A stretch of 21,710 nucleotides of DNA from CAYVXE01 sp964455375 (GTDB lineage: Bacteria > Zhuqueibacterota > Zhuqueibacteria > Oceanimicrobiales > Oceanimicrobiaceae): the NCBI GenBank assembly GCA_964455375.1, contig CAYVXE010000075.1, positions 1 to 21,710 on the forward strand, read 5' to 3'. The translations under genes were made by a program, and so were the position numbers. Shown piece by piece: positions 7,857 to 17,042 of the stretch; position 1 is the stretch's first letter, and each line of letters opens with the position of its first letter. Below the pieces are notes generated by a model, which was not told where the DNA came from, made no database searches, and worked only from the letters and a program-made list of their open reading frames with translations.

Positions 7857-8309
7857 TTGGTAAGTACTGCGGATAAAATTCATGAAATTTTAATGCCGAT
7901 TCTACAAATGCATGACGCTGAGTTAGTGGAATTGGAAGTTAAAGGAATGCCCGGTAGTCAAATAGTTAAGGTTTTCGTTGACACGGATGTCGGGATTACT
8001 CTGGAGAAATGTGAGTTTATCAGCAGGACGTTAGCGGACCAATTAGACATTGAAGATGTCATACCCGGTAAGTATCGTCTGGAAGTATCATCACCCGGAC
8101 TATCACGACCCTTAAAGAGGCTTCGGGATTTCAAGCGAAATATCAACCGTGAAATAAGACTGATTTATGGTGATGAATCTCAAACGGTGACTGTTCGCGG
8201 AAAACTCTTGGATGTTACGGATCAACAAGTAGCATTAATCCTGAAATCAGAGAAGATAATAATTCCATTTTCTAAAATTAAACACGGTGAAATTTGCCTG
8301 CCGTGGTGA
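7857..8309 (+). CDS. rimP: ribosome maturation factor RimP
   Basis: A cytoplasmic factor needed for assembly of the 30S subunit, acting early on 16S rRNA with S12 and other proteins. From the TTG at 7857 the protein has 150 residues, the usual size. The N-terminal alpha/beta domain includes DAELVELEVKG and VKVFVDTD. The family motif YRLEVSSPGLSRPLK follows, and then the SH3/Sm-like C-terminal domain (IRLIYGDES to the end). Reading could extend upstream to a TTG at 7836, but that lies in the hairpin and lacks a ribosome site. It is the first gene of the nusA operon, 32 nt before nusA, as in many bacteria. Confidence 0.95.
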   Translation: MVSTADKIHEILMPILQMHDAELVELEVKGMPGSQIVKVFVDTDVGITLEKCEFISRTLADQLDIEDVIPGKYRLEVSSPGLSRPLKRLRDFKRNINREIRLIYGDESQTVTVRGKLLDVTDQQVALILKSEKIIIPFSKIKHGEICLPW

Positions 8310-8341
8310 TTTATTAGATAAATAGGAGGTTTATAAAGCAA

Positions 8342-9598
8342 ATGCAAAATGAAATCGTCGAAGCTTTCTCGCAAATTGCAAAAGAAAAGAACATCGACAA
8401 AGAAGTTCTGGGAGAAATCTTGGAAAGCACGATTTTATCGATCATTAAAAAGAAGTACGGAAAGGCTGATAATTTCGATATTTTTGTAAGTATGGATAGA
8501 GGTGATATAGAAATATACCAGAATAAGATCATCGTGGAAAAGGTTGAGGATGAAGTCGAGGAAATCGATTTAGAATCCGCAAAAAAGATTGAACCTGATT
8601 TGGAGATCGGAGACGAATTTATCGAGATAATTGATCCGGTCAGCTTTGGAAGACGGTTGATTATTTCGGCTAAACAAAATCTGAATCAGAAAATTAAAGA
8701 TGCTGAGAAAGACAATATATATGAGGAATACAAAAATCGTATCGGTGAATTTATTTTCGGTGACGTCCGGCAAATAAACCGACGTGAGATTTATCTGAAC
8801 ATCGAAAAAACCGAAGTTGTTTTGCCGAGGCAAGAGCAAATACCGTCAGAACGTTACCGGCGAGGGGATCACGTTAGGGCCGTGATCAAATCCGTAGAAA
8901 AAAATAATCGGGGGTTAGAAATTGTGGTGTCCAGAGCAGACCCGCAAATGCTTATAAGGTTATTCGAAAACGAAGTGCCTGAAATCTATGATGGTATTAT
9001 TGAGATTCGGGATGTTGCCCGCGAACCGGGGGACCGAGCAAAAATAGCTGTTTTTTCAAATGATAAACGTATCGACGCGCTTGGTGCATGTGTTGGGATG
9101 AAAGGTATCCGTATTCAGTCCATTAGCAAAGAATTGAGTAATGAAAAGATCGATGTTATCAACTGGAACGGCGACCCGGGGATCTATATATCCAGGTCTC
9201 TAAGTCCGGCGAAAGTTTACAAAGTGATCGTCGACCAAAATAAGAAGAAGGCTATTGCAGTGTTGTCGGACGATCAAATTTCATTGGCAATCGGGCGTGG
9301 AGGCCAGAATCGCCGCCTTGCATCCAAGTTAACCGGTTTTGAAATAGAAATTATCAAGGAATCGGAATATCGAAAGATTATGGAGCAGAACCTGAAAAAT
9401 AGCGGTGCTTCCAATGATGCTGACATTAATTTGAACGCGGTGGAAGGGCTCACATCATTTATGATCAAGAAATTGGATGAAGGTGGGTTTGTGTCCGTTG
9501 AGGATGTCAAAGAAGCAGGTTTGGAGGGTCTCATGGAAATTCCAGGCGTCGGTAAGAAAACGGCTGAAAAAATATTTTCAGTTGTTAATAATTCATAA
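8342..9598 (+). CDS. nusA: transcription termination/antitermination factor NusA
   Basis: Binds RNA polymerase and nascent RNA and modulates pausing, termination and antitermination. The 418-residue protein has the standard order: N-terminal polymerase-binding domain (1 to about 130), S1 domain (about 135-200), KH1 with GACVGMKGIRIQ (from Gly248) and KH2 with AIGRGGQNRR (GRGG at 318-321). It ends in one helix-hairpin-helix-like domain (about 365-418, motif IPGVGKKTAEKI). E. coli NusA is longer, with two acidic repeats; a single C-terminal unit is common elsewhere. The ATG follows a consensus AGGAGGT (8324-8330). The gene goes straight to infB, 40 nt on, with no ylxR or L7Ae-type gene between. 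Confidence 0.97.
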   Translation: MQNEIVEAFSQIAKEKNIDKEVLGEILESTILSIIKKKYGKADNFDIFVSMDRGDIEIYQNKIIVEKVEDEVEEIDLESAKKIEPDLEIGDEFIEIIDPVSFGRRLIISAKQNLNQKIKDAEKDNIYEEYKNRIGEFIFGDVRQINRREIYLNIEKTEVVLPRQEQIPSERYRRGDHVRAVIKSVEKNNRGLEIVVSRADPQMLIRLFENEVPEIYDGIIEIRDVAREPGDRAKIAVFSNDKRIDALGACVGMKGIRIQSISKELSNEKIDVINWNGDPGIYISRSLSPAKVYKVIVDQNKKKAIAVLSDDQISLAIGRGGQNRRLASKLTGFEIEIIKESEYRKIMEQNLKNSGASNDADINLNAVEGLTSFMIKKLDEGGFVSVEDVKEAGLEGLMEIPGVGKKTAEKIFSVVNNS

Positions 9599-9625
9599 TT
9601 TGATTTTTCAAAGTAAAATGAAGTT

Positions 9626-9629
9626 GGAG
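9626..9629 (+). promoter_or_regulatory. Shine-Dalgarno site for the infB TTG start
   Basis: GGAG lies 9 bases before the TTG at 9639. The encoded protein then begins with a typical IF2 N-terminus (GKKLRVFHVARELSIS), which confirms the non-ATG start. Confidence 0.65.
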
Positions 9630-9638
9630 TAATATATT

Positions 9639-12284
9639 TTGGGTAAAAAGTTAAGAGTTTTTCATGTTGCGCGGGAGCTCAGCATTTCAAATGAAGCGGT
9701 CATAAAATACCTGGGAAAAAAGGACAAAACGATCCGAAACCAGATGAGTTCTGTTTCTCAGGAACTTTATGAAGAAATTTGTAACGAATATAGAAAAGAG
9801 AAACCTATCTCGGGAACAATATCGAATTTCCGCCAACAGATAAAAGAAAAACACCAGTTGGACGAAATGCGTCGCAATAAAGCTCGTTTGGAGCTTGAAG
9901 AGAGATTACGTTTTGCAACGAAACTCGCTGAAGATCGACCCAAAATAAAAAAAGCTCGGGAAGAGGAAAGAAAAAAAGCCGAAGAAGAGGAGCGGATAAA
10001 GCAAAAATTAGTTGATGAAAAGAAAAAGCATGATGAGAAAGCTGCGGCAGAGAAAGAAGCGATGGCAGCCCGGGAAATCAGGACCGAAGAATTCTCCGTC
10101 GTTGAAATGATCTCTAAAGCCAAAAAGGAAATCGATAAAGAGAAAAAAGCGGCCGAGGTACAGGAAACAAAAAAACAAAAATCACTTCAAACGGACGTTA
10201 AACAGTCAGGCACCGCTGAAAAGGAAATAAAAACGGCAGAGCAAGGGAAGAATAAAAAGTCTCGAAATGGGAAAAAGGTAACAGGCAGGAAGGAAGCGGA
10301 CACGAAAAAGGAAGAAGAAGTTAAGCCTGTAAAGCAACTCATAAAAGAAGCTGAAGCGAAGCAGGAGAAAGCTAAGAAAAAGTCCAAGAAAAAACGTAAA
10401 AATAAGATTAGCGAAGAAGAAATACAAGAATCCATTCGCCAGACTTTAGCTGGCATGGAAGAGACCAAACATAAACGACGAAGAAAAAAATCAAGGGAAG
10501 CCGACGAAGAAAATGACGAAGAGGAAAAAATCATCTTAAAAGTCAGTGAATTTGTTTCTGTGTCGGAGCTGGCGGATTTAATGGATGTTCATTCTGGTGA
10601 AGTCATTAAGGTTTGCCTCGGACTCGGTTTGATGGTTTCTATTAATCAACGGCTCGATATGGATTCCATTATAACCGTTGCTGATGAATTCGGATTTGAT
10701 GTTGAAATAATTCATGAGTTCGATTCGGATGTACTTGAAAAGTATGATGATGAACCGGATGATGATAGTTCGCTTGTTCAGCGTCCGCCGGTGGTCACAA
10801 TCATGGGGCACGTGGATCATGGAAAAACATCACTGCTCGATTTTATTCGAAACAGCAGTATTACTACTGGTGAGGCTGGAGGCATTACACAACATATTGG
10901 TGCTTATGGGGTGCCGGTTAAGGGTAAGTTTATTACTTTTTTGGATACACCCGGGCACGAAGCATTTACTGCAATGCGGGCTCGCGGTGCACAGGTAACC
11001 GATTTGGTTGTGTTGATCGTTGCCGCGGATGATGGTGTACAACCGCAAACTGTAGAAGCGATAAATCACACAATGTCTGCGGGTGTGCCAATGGTAATTG
11101 CCATAAATAAAATCGACAAGCCCAATGCTAATGTCGAATTGATTAAGACCCAGCTTTCTGAAAAAAATATTCTTGTTGAGGACTGGGGTGGTAAATATCA
11201 ATGTGTTGAGATCTCCGCCAAGACCGGCATCGGGGTAGATAAATTGCTTGAAATGATTTTGCTTGAAGCTGAGTTACTTGAATTAAAAGCGAACCCTAAT
11301 CGTAATTCCAAAGGTGTCGTCATTGAGTCAAAACTGGATAAAGGAAAGGGTGCAATTGCCACCGTATTAATTCAAAATGGAACGTTAAAGGTTGGAGATA
11401 TTTTTGTTGCCGGCCAGTTTAGCGGCCGAGTTCGCGCCATGTATGATGAGAAGGGGAAGCGGCTTAAAGATGCGCCACCATCCAAAGCGGTTCAAGTGAT
11501 TGGCTTTAACAATGTTCCCCAGGCGGGAGATACCTTTATGGTAATGGATACTGAAAAAGAAGTTCGTGAAGTGAGTACAAGACGCCAGCAAATAAAACGC
11601 GAACAGGATTTTCGCAGAACGCATCTTGTTTCGCTTGACCAAATTTCTCAACGGATTAAATATGGTGAAGTCAAAGAGCTGAATATTGTTTTGAAAGCTG
11701 ATGTGGACGGCTCAAATGAAGCCTTAAGCGATGCGTTGATGAAGCTTTCCAATGATGAGGTCGCAGTGAATGTCATTCATAAAGGCGTTGGTGGCATTTC
11801 CGAGTCCGATGTATTATTGGCCAGCGCGTCCAATGCTGTCATCATCGGCTTCCATGTTCGCCCAACAGTAAAAGCGCGTGAACTGGCCAAAAAGGAAGAA
11901 ATTGATATTCGTCTTTATACCATTATTTACGATGCCGTGGGAGAGGTGAAAGCCTCTCTTGAAGGGTTACTTGAACCTGAAATTAGTGAAGAATTAACGG
12001 CAACCATTGAGGTGAGAGAAACCTTCAAAGTGCCAAAAATTGGAACCATTGCCGGCTGTTATGTCGTTTCCGGTAAACTAACGCGTTCCGATCTTGTCAA
12101 AGTCTATCGGGAAGACAAACTGATTCATGAAACTGAAATAAGTTCTTTGAAGCGTTTTAAGGAGGACGTTCGGGAAATTACCTCCGGTTTTGAATGTGGC
12201 ATCGGCCTTAAAGGATACGATGATTTGAAAGTTGGTGATATTCTCGAAACTTACAAAGAGATCGAAACTGCAAGAAAATTATAA
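9639..12284 (+). CDS. infB: translation initiation factor IF-2
   Basis: A GTPase that places fMet-tRNA on the 30S subunit and promotes subunit joining. The protein has 881 residues. An IF2 N-terminal mini-domain (1 to about 50) is followed by a long Lys/Glu-rich, probably coiled-coil or disordered linker (about 60-300), then a second IF2_N domain near 305-365. The G domain has all its motifs: GHVDHGKT (390-397), TAGGITQHIGAY, DTPGH (436-440), NKID (490-493) and SAKTGIG. Domains II, III and the C-terminal fMet-tRNA-binding domain complete the protein. The start is TTG with GGAG 9 nt upstream. The repetitive linker creates long false open frames on the opposite strand. Confidence 0.98.
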   Translation: MGKKLRVFHVARELSISNEAVIKYLGKKDKTIRNQMSSVSQELYEEICNEYRKEKPISGTISNFRQQIKEKHQLDEMRRNKARLELEERLRFATKLAEDRPKIKKAREEERKKAEEEERIKQKLVDEKKKHDEKAAAEKEAMAAREIRTEEFSVVEMISKAKKEIDKEKKAAEVQETKKQKSLQTDVKQSGTAEKEIKTAEQGKNKKSRNGKKVTGRKEADTKKEEEVKPVKQLIKEAEAKQEKAKKKSKKKRKNKISEEEIQESIRQTLAGMEETKHKRRRKKSREADEENDEEEKIILKVSEFVSVSELADLMDVHSGEVIKVCLGLGLMVSINQRLDMDSIITVADEFGFDVEIIHEFDSDVLEKYDDEPDDDSSLVQRPPVVTIMGHVDHGKTSLLDFIRNSSITTGEAGGITQHIGAYGVPVKGKFITFLDTPGHEAFTAMRARGAQVTDLVVLIVAADDGVQPQTVEAINHTMSAGVPMVIAINKIDKPNANVELIKTQLSEKNILVEDWGGKYQCVEISAKTGIGVDKLLEMILLEAELLELKANPNRNSKGVVIESKLDKGKGAIATVLIQNGTLKVGDIFVAGQFSGRVRAMYDEKGKRLKDAPPSKAVQVIGFNNVPQAGDTFMVMDTEKEVREVSTRRQQIKREQDFRRTHLVSLDQISQRIKYGEVKELNIVLKADVDGSNEALSDALMKLSNDEVAVNVIHKGVGGISESDVLLASASNAVIIGFHVRPTVKARELAKKEEIDIRLYTIIYDAVGEVKASLEGLLEPEISEELTATIEVRETFKVPKIGTIAGCYVVSGKLTRSDLVKVYREDKLIHETEISSLKRFKEDVREITSGFECGIGLKGYDDLKVGDILETYKEIETARKL

Positions 12285-12295
12285 TGTGATACGAA

Positions 12296-12577
12296 ATGTT
12301 TGTCGGGGTTTGCAAACTCGAGCTGTTTATTCCCAATAGCCATTCATTGAAATCAAAACGGATGGTGGGAACAAGTATCATAAAAAGGGTACAAAACAAA
12401 TTCAATGTGTCGATCTCTGAAATTGACGAAAATGAAAAATGGCAGAAGATGTCATTAGGAATAGCAATCGTGTGCAACGAACGGAAATTTATCGATAAAA
12501 CGATGAATAAAATTTTTAAATTAATTGAATATGACGGCCGGGCTGAAATTCTGAATCACCTGATTGAGTTGTATTAG
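12296..12577 (+). CDS. ylxP: DUF503 family protein (YlxP-like)
   Basis: A 93-residue protein of the DUF503/YlxP family, found between infB and rbfA in many bacteria including Bacillus. The family signature is visible: an N-terminal beta strand (VGVCKLELFIP) followed by SHSLKSKRMV, then a ferredoxin-like alternation of helices and strands. Its biochemical role is not established; the constant position points to ribosome maturation or translation. It starts 11 nt after the infB stop, with no clear ribosome site, so it may rely on ribosomes from infB. The stop at 12575-12577 is one base before the rbfA ATG. Confidence 0.9.
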   Translation: MFVGVCKLELFIPNSHSLKSKRMVGTSIIKRVQNKFNVSISEIDENEKWQKMSLGIAIVCNERKFIDKTMNKIFKLIEYDGRAEILNHLIELY

Positions 12578-12578
12578 T

Positions 12579-12932
12579 ATGGCCGAATTTAAGCGGGCTA
12601 ATCGAGTGGCGAATCTGATTAAGCAGGAGATCAGTCAAATCATTAGCAGGGAGCTAAAAGATCCTCGTGTGACGATGGCTACGGTTACCAAAGTAAAACT
12701 CACTGATAATTTGAGTTTTGCTCGTATTTTTGTGAGTATTTTGGGTGATGAAAAGGCGAAACAAAATACTCTTGAGGGACTAAATGGGGCGAAAAACTTT
12801 ATTCGCACGGAATTGGGACATCGAACAGGATTAAAATTCGTACCAGACATAAATTTTTATTATGATGATTCCATAGATTATGCCCAAAATATTGAATCGC
12901 TGATAAAAAAGATCCACGATGATGAACGTTAA
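12579..12932 (+). CDS. rbfA: 30S ribosome-binding factor RbfA
   Basis: Binds the 30S subunit near the 5' helix of 16S rRNA during late maturation and cold adaptation. From ATG at 12579 the 117-residue protein is the normal size and starts in the typical way (MAEFKRANRVANLIKQEIS). The KH-like core is recognisable by ELKDPRV, VTKVKLTDNLSFARIFVSI and RTELGHRTGLKFVPDINF. An upstream in-frame TTG at 12564 is rejected because it lies inside the previous gene and adds residues unlike the family. It begins one base after the DUF503 stop and its 3' end overlaps truB by 14 nt, so the three are probably coupled. Confidence 0.95.
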   Translation: MAEFKRANRVANLIKQEISQIISRELKDPRVTMATVTKVKLTDNLSFARIFVSILGDEKAKQNTLEGLNGAKNFIRTELGHRTGLKFVPDINFYYDDSIDYAQNIESLIKKIHDDER

Positions 12933-13629
12933 TTTAAGCCGTACAGAGATACATGAAAATCGAGCTGATTTTGAAAATGGGAAGATTATAAATATTAATA
13001 AGCCGGAGGGATGGACCTCCTTTGATGTGGTGAAAAAAATTCGCAATGCCATCAAAATTAAAAAAGTTGGGCATGCTGGAACCTTAGACCCCTTTGCCAC
13101 TGGTGTTTTGCTGGTTTGTACCGGCAAAGCCACCAAACAAGTTGAGTCTTTCATGGGAATGCGGAAAGTTTATGTAGCAGATGTGGAATTAGGGAAAGTA
13201 AGCGATACATACGACAGAACCGGAAAAATCACAGAAGTTGAAACTTATTCTAACATCCGTCGTGAGGATGTAGAAATGGTTTGCAGTCGTTTTGTAGGAG
13301 AGATAGAGCAAATACCACCTATGTTTTCAGCGATCAAAATAAAAGGACAGCGATTATACCATTTAGCAAGGCAGGGCATCAATATTGAACGGAAACCAAG
13401 ACGTGTGCATGTTTATAACATTACATTGCTACATTTTGATTTTCCTTATTTCAAAATTGAAGTCACCTGTGGTAAAGGGACATATATCCGGTCTCTTGTC
13501 CATGATATCGGCCAGAAATTGCGTTCGGGTGCGTATATTGTCGATTTAGTTCGAACCAAAATTGGACAATATGATGTAAGGGAAGCGTTAACAGTCCCAG
13601 AATTTATGAAGTTAAATTTACGAGATTAA
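12919..13629 (+). CDS. truB: tRNA pseudouridine(55) synthase TruB
   Basis: Converts U55 in the T-loop of tRNAs to pseudouridine and also acts as a tRNA chaperone. The 236-residue protein contains the KPEGWTSFDVV start motif and the catalytic loop GHAGTLDPFATGVL, with Asp57 as nucleophile. Further motifs are the KVYVADVELGKVSDTYDRTG strand, IPPMFSAIKIKGQRLY and CGKGTYIRSLVHDIG. The C-terminal extension is short, without a full PUA domain, as in many bacterial versions. The start may be the ATG at 12919 or the adjacent one at 12922; both overlap the end of rbfA. No strong ribosome site was seen, so coupling to rbfA translation is likely. Eight bases separate it from ribF. Confidence 0.96.
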   Translation: MMNVNLSRTEIHENRADFENGKIININKPEGWTSFDVVKKIRNAIKIKKVGHAGTLDPFATGVLLVCTGKATKQVESFMGMRKVYVADVELGKVSDTYDRTGKITEVETYSNIRREDVEMVCSRFVGEIEQIPPMFSAIKIKGQRLYHLARQGINIERKPRRVHVYNITLLHFDFPYFKIEVTCGKGTYIRSLVHDIGQKLRSGAYIVDLVRTKIGQYDVREALTVPEFMKLNLRD

Positions 13630-13637
13630 GTCGTTCC

Positions 13638-14570
13638 ATGGAAGTTCTCTGGGGAATAAAAGGAATTAAAAAAAAAGAAAATTCCGTCCTAACCGTCGGT
13701 ACATTTGATGGGGTACATTTAGGCCATCAGTATATTTTAGATGAAGTGACACGCAGGGCCATTGCAAATAATCTACTTAGTACTCTGGTCACGTTTCATC
13801 CACATCCGAAATTTATTGTAGGGTGTAAAGATAACTTTAAGATTAAACTTTTAACGACCATTCATGAAAAAATAAATATCTTACAGAAGAAAAAACTCGA
13901 CCGGTTGGTCATTATAAATTTTACCAGAGAATTTTCACAAAAAACGTCCCGTGAATTTGTAGAAGAGGTTTTATTTGACACTGTGGGTTTCAAGGAGCTT
14001 ATTATTGGTTATGATCATGCTTTTGGTAAAAATCGCGAAGGAAATTTTGTAACGTTATCTGAAATGGCCAAAAACCTCGGTTTTGCTGTAACAGAATTGT
14101 CAGCATTTTCAAATGAAAAATTTGATATCAGCAGTACACGAATTCGAAATTTGCTGTACGAGGGTGAGGTTCAGCAAGCCGCAGAAGCGTTAGGAAGGTC
14201 ATATTCAATAACAGGTAAAGTTGTGGAGGGTCACGGAAGAGGGAAACTACTGGAATTTCCCACTGCGAACCTTCAAGTTGACGATGAGCACAAATTAATC
14301 CCAGCGGATGGTGTTTATGCGGTTTATATTAACATGAACTCTCAAAGATTTAAGGGTATGATGAATATCGGAAATCGACCAACGTTTCCGTATGCTAAGC
14401 ACACTTTAGAGGTCAATATTTTTGATTTCGACGAAAATATTTATGGAAAATCTGTAACCGTTGAGTTTGTACAGAAATTACGTGCAGAAAAAAAATTTGA
14501 AAATAAACAAGAATTGGTAAACCAGTTAAAATCTGATAAAGAAATAACATTCAAAATATTAAATAACTAA
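13638..14570 (+). CDS. ribF: bifunctional riboflavin kinase / FAD synthetase
   Basis: Phosphorylates riboflavin to FMN and adenylates FMN to FAD. The 310-residue protein has the family's usual size. The N-terminal adenylyltransferase domain shows GTFDGVHLGH (21-30), the (H/T)xGH-type nucleotide site, and the ISSTRIRNLL motif. The C-terminal kinase domain starts near residue 185 and has GHGRGKLLEFPTANL from Gly198, with the PTAN motif that binds ATP/Mg. Its place after truB and before rpsO is a well-known arrangement. No separate promoter or FMN riboswitch is visible, and only 9 bases separate its stop from rpsO. Confidence 0.96.
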   Translation: MEVLWGIKGIKKKENSVLTVGTFDGVHLGHQYILDEVTRRAIANNLLSTLVTFHPHPKFIVGCKDNFKIKLLTTIHEKINILQKKKLDRLVIINFTREFSQKTSREFVEEVLFDTVGFKELIIGYDHAFGKNREGNFVTLSEMAKNLGFAVTELSAFSNEKFDISSTRIRNLLYEGEVQQAAEALGRSYSITGKVVEGHGRGKLLEFPTANLQVDDEHKLIPADGVYAVYINMNSQRFKGMMNIGNRPTFPYAKHTLEVNIFDFDENIYGKSVTVEFVQKLRAEKKFENKQELVNQLKSDKEITFKILNN

Positions 14571-14579
14571 GGAGATACA

Positions 14580-14849
14580 ATGCCTTTAACCAACGAAGAA
14601 AAACTGGAGATTATTAAAAAATTTGGTGATAGCGAATCCGACTCCGGTAAAACCGAGGTTCAGATTGCTCTGCTAACCAAAAATATTAACAAATTGACAC
14701 CGCATTTTCAGGAGCATAAAAAAGATCACCATGGCAGAAGAGGTTTGCTCAAAATGGTCGGGAGAAGAAGAAGATTGCTGGACTATTTAACCCAAATAGA
14801 CATTTCCCGGTATAGAGCCATTATTAAAGAGCTTGGAATAAGACGATAA
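14580..14849 (+). CDS. rpsO: 30S ribosomal protein S15
   Basis: A primary 16S rRNA-binding protein of the small subunit platform that also forms a bridge to the large subunit. The 89-residue product has the standard length and motifs: SDSGKTEVQIALLTKNI, the conserved KDHHGRRGLL loop that contacts rRNA, and the GRRRRLLDYL stretch. TAAGGAG (14568-14574) precedes the ATG at good spacing. It is followed by a 105-bp gap and then pnp, the order seen in Escherichia coli and Bacillus. Confidence 0.98.
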   Translation: MPLTNEEKLEIIKKFGDSESDSGKTEVQIALLTKNINKLTPHFQEHKKDHHGRRGLLKMVGRRRRLLDYLTQIDISRYRAIIKELGIRR

Positions 14850-14890
14850 TTCTTTTTTGGCCCCTTAATCGAAAGTGTCATTTTTTTAGA

Positions 14891-14912
14891 GAAACAGAAA
14901 AGATGCTGTTTC
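14891..14912 (+). promoter_or_regulatory. small hairpin in the rpsO-pnp spacer
   Basis: GAAACAG (14891-14897) can pair with CTGTTTC (14906-14912) around an 8-base loop, 42 bases before the pnp start. No T-run follows, so it is not a typical terminator. In Escherichia coli this spacer holds an RNase III hairpin used in PNPase autoregulation; a similar role here is only inferred. Confidence 0.4.
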
Positions 14913-14954
14913 AACAATTTTGTCGTATAAACTAATTTTAGGAGCAGAAAAAGT

Positions 14955-17036
14955 ATGGTTCATGTCGAAAAACTCGAACTCGAGGGGAAAACCTATACTG
15001 TGGAAACTGGTCGCTTGGCCAAACAGGCAGACGGAGCAGTTTTTATCACACTTGGTGAGACCATGATTTTGGTAACGGTAGTCGGTTCATCAGAGCCCAA
15101 AGAGGGACTGGATTTTTTCCCCCTTTCTGTGGACTACAGAGAGAAAGCGTACGCTGCCGGGAAAATACCTGGTGGCTTTTTTAAACGTGAAGGCCGTCCC
15201 AGTGAAAATGAAATTTTAAGTTCACGGATTACAGACAGGTCAATCAGGCCTTTATTTCCCAGCGGCTACAAAAATGAAGTACAAATATTAATCAATGTTT
15301 TATCGGCAGATAAAGAAAACAACCCTGATGTCTTAGGGATTATGGGTGCTTCAACAGCGTTATTAATATCTGATATTCCCTTTGCGGAAGCCATTGCCGG
15401 TGCACGTGTGGGGCGGATAAACGGGGAATTTATTTTAAATCCCACGTATGAAGATTTAGAACAAAGTGATTTGGATTTAATTATTGCCGCAACTGAAAAA
15501 TCAATTGTTATGGTAGAGGGTGAAGCCAACGAAATCAGTGAGGAAGTAATGCTGGAAGCGTTGGAGTTTGGCCATGCGAATATCAAGAAACTCATCGGTT
15601 TGCAGAAAACACTACAACAGAAAGCGGGTAAAGAAAAACGAGTTTATACCGCCGAGGAATTTCCCGAAGACTTGGCTCAAAAGTTGCGCGAACTGCTGAC
15701 GCCAAAATTGGCTGATATTTACGCTATCGCGGACAAGAAAAAGCGCAATTATTCTTTGAAAACGACGGTTGCCGAAATTCTTCAGGGAGTGGAAGAACAA
15801 TATCCGGACTTTGAAACGGAAATCAAGGATAAGATTCACGATATTGAAAAAGACTTTGTTCGGCAGAAAATTGTTACTAAAAAGAAAAGAATTGATGGCC
15901 GGGGTTTAGATGATATTCGTCCCATTTCCTGTGAAGTTGATGTTTTACCTCGTGTGCACGGTTCTGCTTTGTTCACCAGAGGTCAAACGCAGGCTCTTGC
16001 GTCAACGACGTTAGGTACAAAAATCGATGAACAGAAAATGGATGAGTTGGATGGGCAATATTGGAAAAGCTACATGCTTCATTACAATTTCCCTCCTTTT
16101 TGTGTAGGTGAGGCAAAACCAATGCGCGGTACCAGCCGGCGTGAAGTCGGCCACGGTAATCTTGCTGAACGCTCTATAAAACCGGCAATGCCCGCTGAAG
16201 GTGTTTTCCCTTATACGGTAAGAGTCGTTTCTGAAGTACTGGAATCAAATGGGTCTTCTTCCATGGCGACGGTCTGCGCAGGGACACTGTCATTGTTAGC
16301 GGCAGGCGTACCGTTGAAAACATCCATTGCCGGTATTGCGATGGGATTGATTAAAGAAGATTCACAGTATTTGGTTCTCACGGATATTTTAGGTGATGAA
16401 GATCATTTAGGTGATATGGATTTCAAGGTTGCCGGGTCTGCAAGTGGCATAACCGGTTTTCAAATGGATATAAAAATATCCGGAATCCCTTCCGAAGTGA
16501 TGCACGATGCTCTTCAGAAAGCGAAAACTGCTCGGCTTAAGATTTTGGAGATCATGAATGCGACGCTTTCCGAACCTAAAGAAATGTCTGAACATGCGCC
16601 GAGAATTACCACGTTAAAGATTAATTCCGACTCCATTGGTATGGTGATTGGACCCGGAGGCAAGATGATTCGTGAAATTACCGAAAAATCCGGCGCCACA
16701 ATCAACATAGATGACGATGGGACAGTGCTCATTGCTTCCACAAATGCGGAACATAGTCAAATAGCCATTGATATGATTGAGGACCTGGTGCGCGAACCAG
16801 AAAAAGGTGCAATCTACGTTGGTAAAGTAAAAAAGATTACAAATTTTGGCGCTTTTGTGGAGATTTTACCGGGCAAAGAAGGCTTACTTCATATTTCAAA
16901 AATCGCTCATGATCGCATTAATCGCGTTGAGGATGTTTTGAAAGTTGGTGATGAAGTTAAAGTGAAATTGCTCGATGTCGATGCTCAAGGAAAAATGGAT
17001 CTTAGCCGCAAGGCCTTGCTGCCAAAGGAAGAATAA
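14955..17036 (+). CDS. pnp: polyribonucleotide nucleotidyltransferase (PNPase)
   Basis: A phosphorolytic 3'-5' exoribonuclease that acts in mRNA decay, often with a helicase or RNase E/Y-type partner. The 693-residue protein has the complete domain set: first RNase PH domain (about 1-145), helical linker, second and catalytic RNase PH domain (about 300-540), KH (about 550-615, GPGGK at 566-570) and S1 (about 622-690). In the second PH domain the conserved LFTRGQTQALASTTLGT, SSSMATVCAGTLSL and GDMDFKVAGS (from Gly486) segments are intact, which fits an active enzyme. AGGAG lies 10 nt before ATG. It is six bases ahead of the M16 protease gene. Confidence 0.98.
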   Translation: MVHVEKLELEGKTYTVETGRLAKQADGAVFITLGETMILVTVVGSSEPKEGLDFFPLSVDYREKAYAAGKIPGGFFKREGRPSENEILSSRITDRSIRPLFPSGYKNEVQILINVLSADKENNPDVLGIMGASTALLISDIPFAEAIAGARVGRINGEFILNPTYEDLEQSDLDLIIAATEKSIVMVEGEANEISEEVMLEALEFGHANIKKLIGLQKTLQQKAGKEKRVYTAEEFPEDLAQKLRELLTPKLADIYAIADKKKRNYSLKTTVAEILQGVEEQYPDFETEIKDKIHDIEKDFVRQKIVTKKKRIDGRGLDDIRPISCEVDVLPRVHGSALFTRGQTQALASTTLGTKIDEQKMDELDGQYWKSYMLHYNFPPFCVGEAKPMRGTSRREVGHGNLAERSIKPAMPAEGVFPYTVRVVSEVLESNGSSSMATVCAGTLSLLAAGVPLKTSIAGIAMGLIKEDSQYLVLTDILGDEDHLGDMDFKVAGSASGITGFQMDIKISGIPSEVMHDALQKAKTARLKILEIMNATLSEPKEMSEHAPRITTLKINSDSIGMVIGPGGKMIREITEKSGATINIDDDGTVLIASTNAEHSQIAIDMIEDLVREPEKGAIYVGKVKKITNFGAFVEILPGKEGLLHISKIAHDRINRVEDVLKVGDEVKVKLLDVDAQGKMDLSRKALLPKEE

Positions 17037-17042
17037 GAAGAG

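Noticed and set aside
10187..10534. Long Ser/Phe-rich minus-strand frame inside infB (also 9767-10123 and 10206-10427)
   Set aside because: It is the mirror of the Lys/Glu-rich linker of IF2; low-complexity composition explains the lack of stops.
12564..12578. Earlier TTG start for rbfA
   Set aside because: It lies inside the DUF503 gene and adds five residues absent from the family; ATG at 12579 gives the usual N-terminus.
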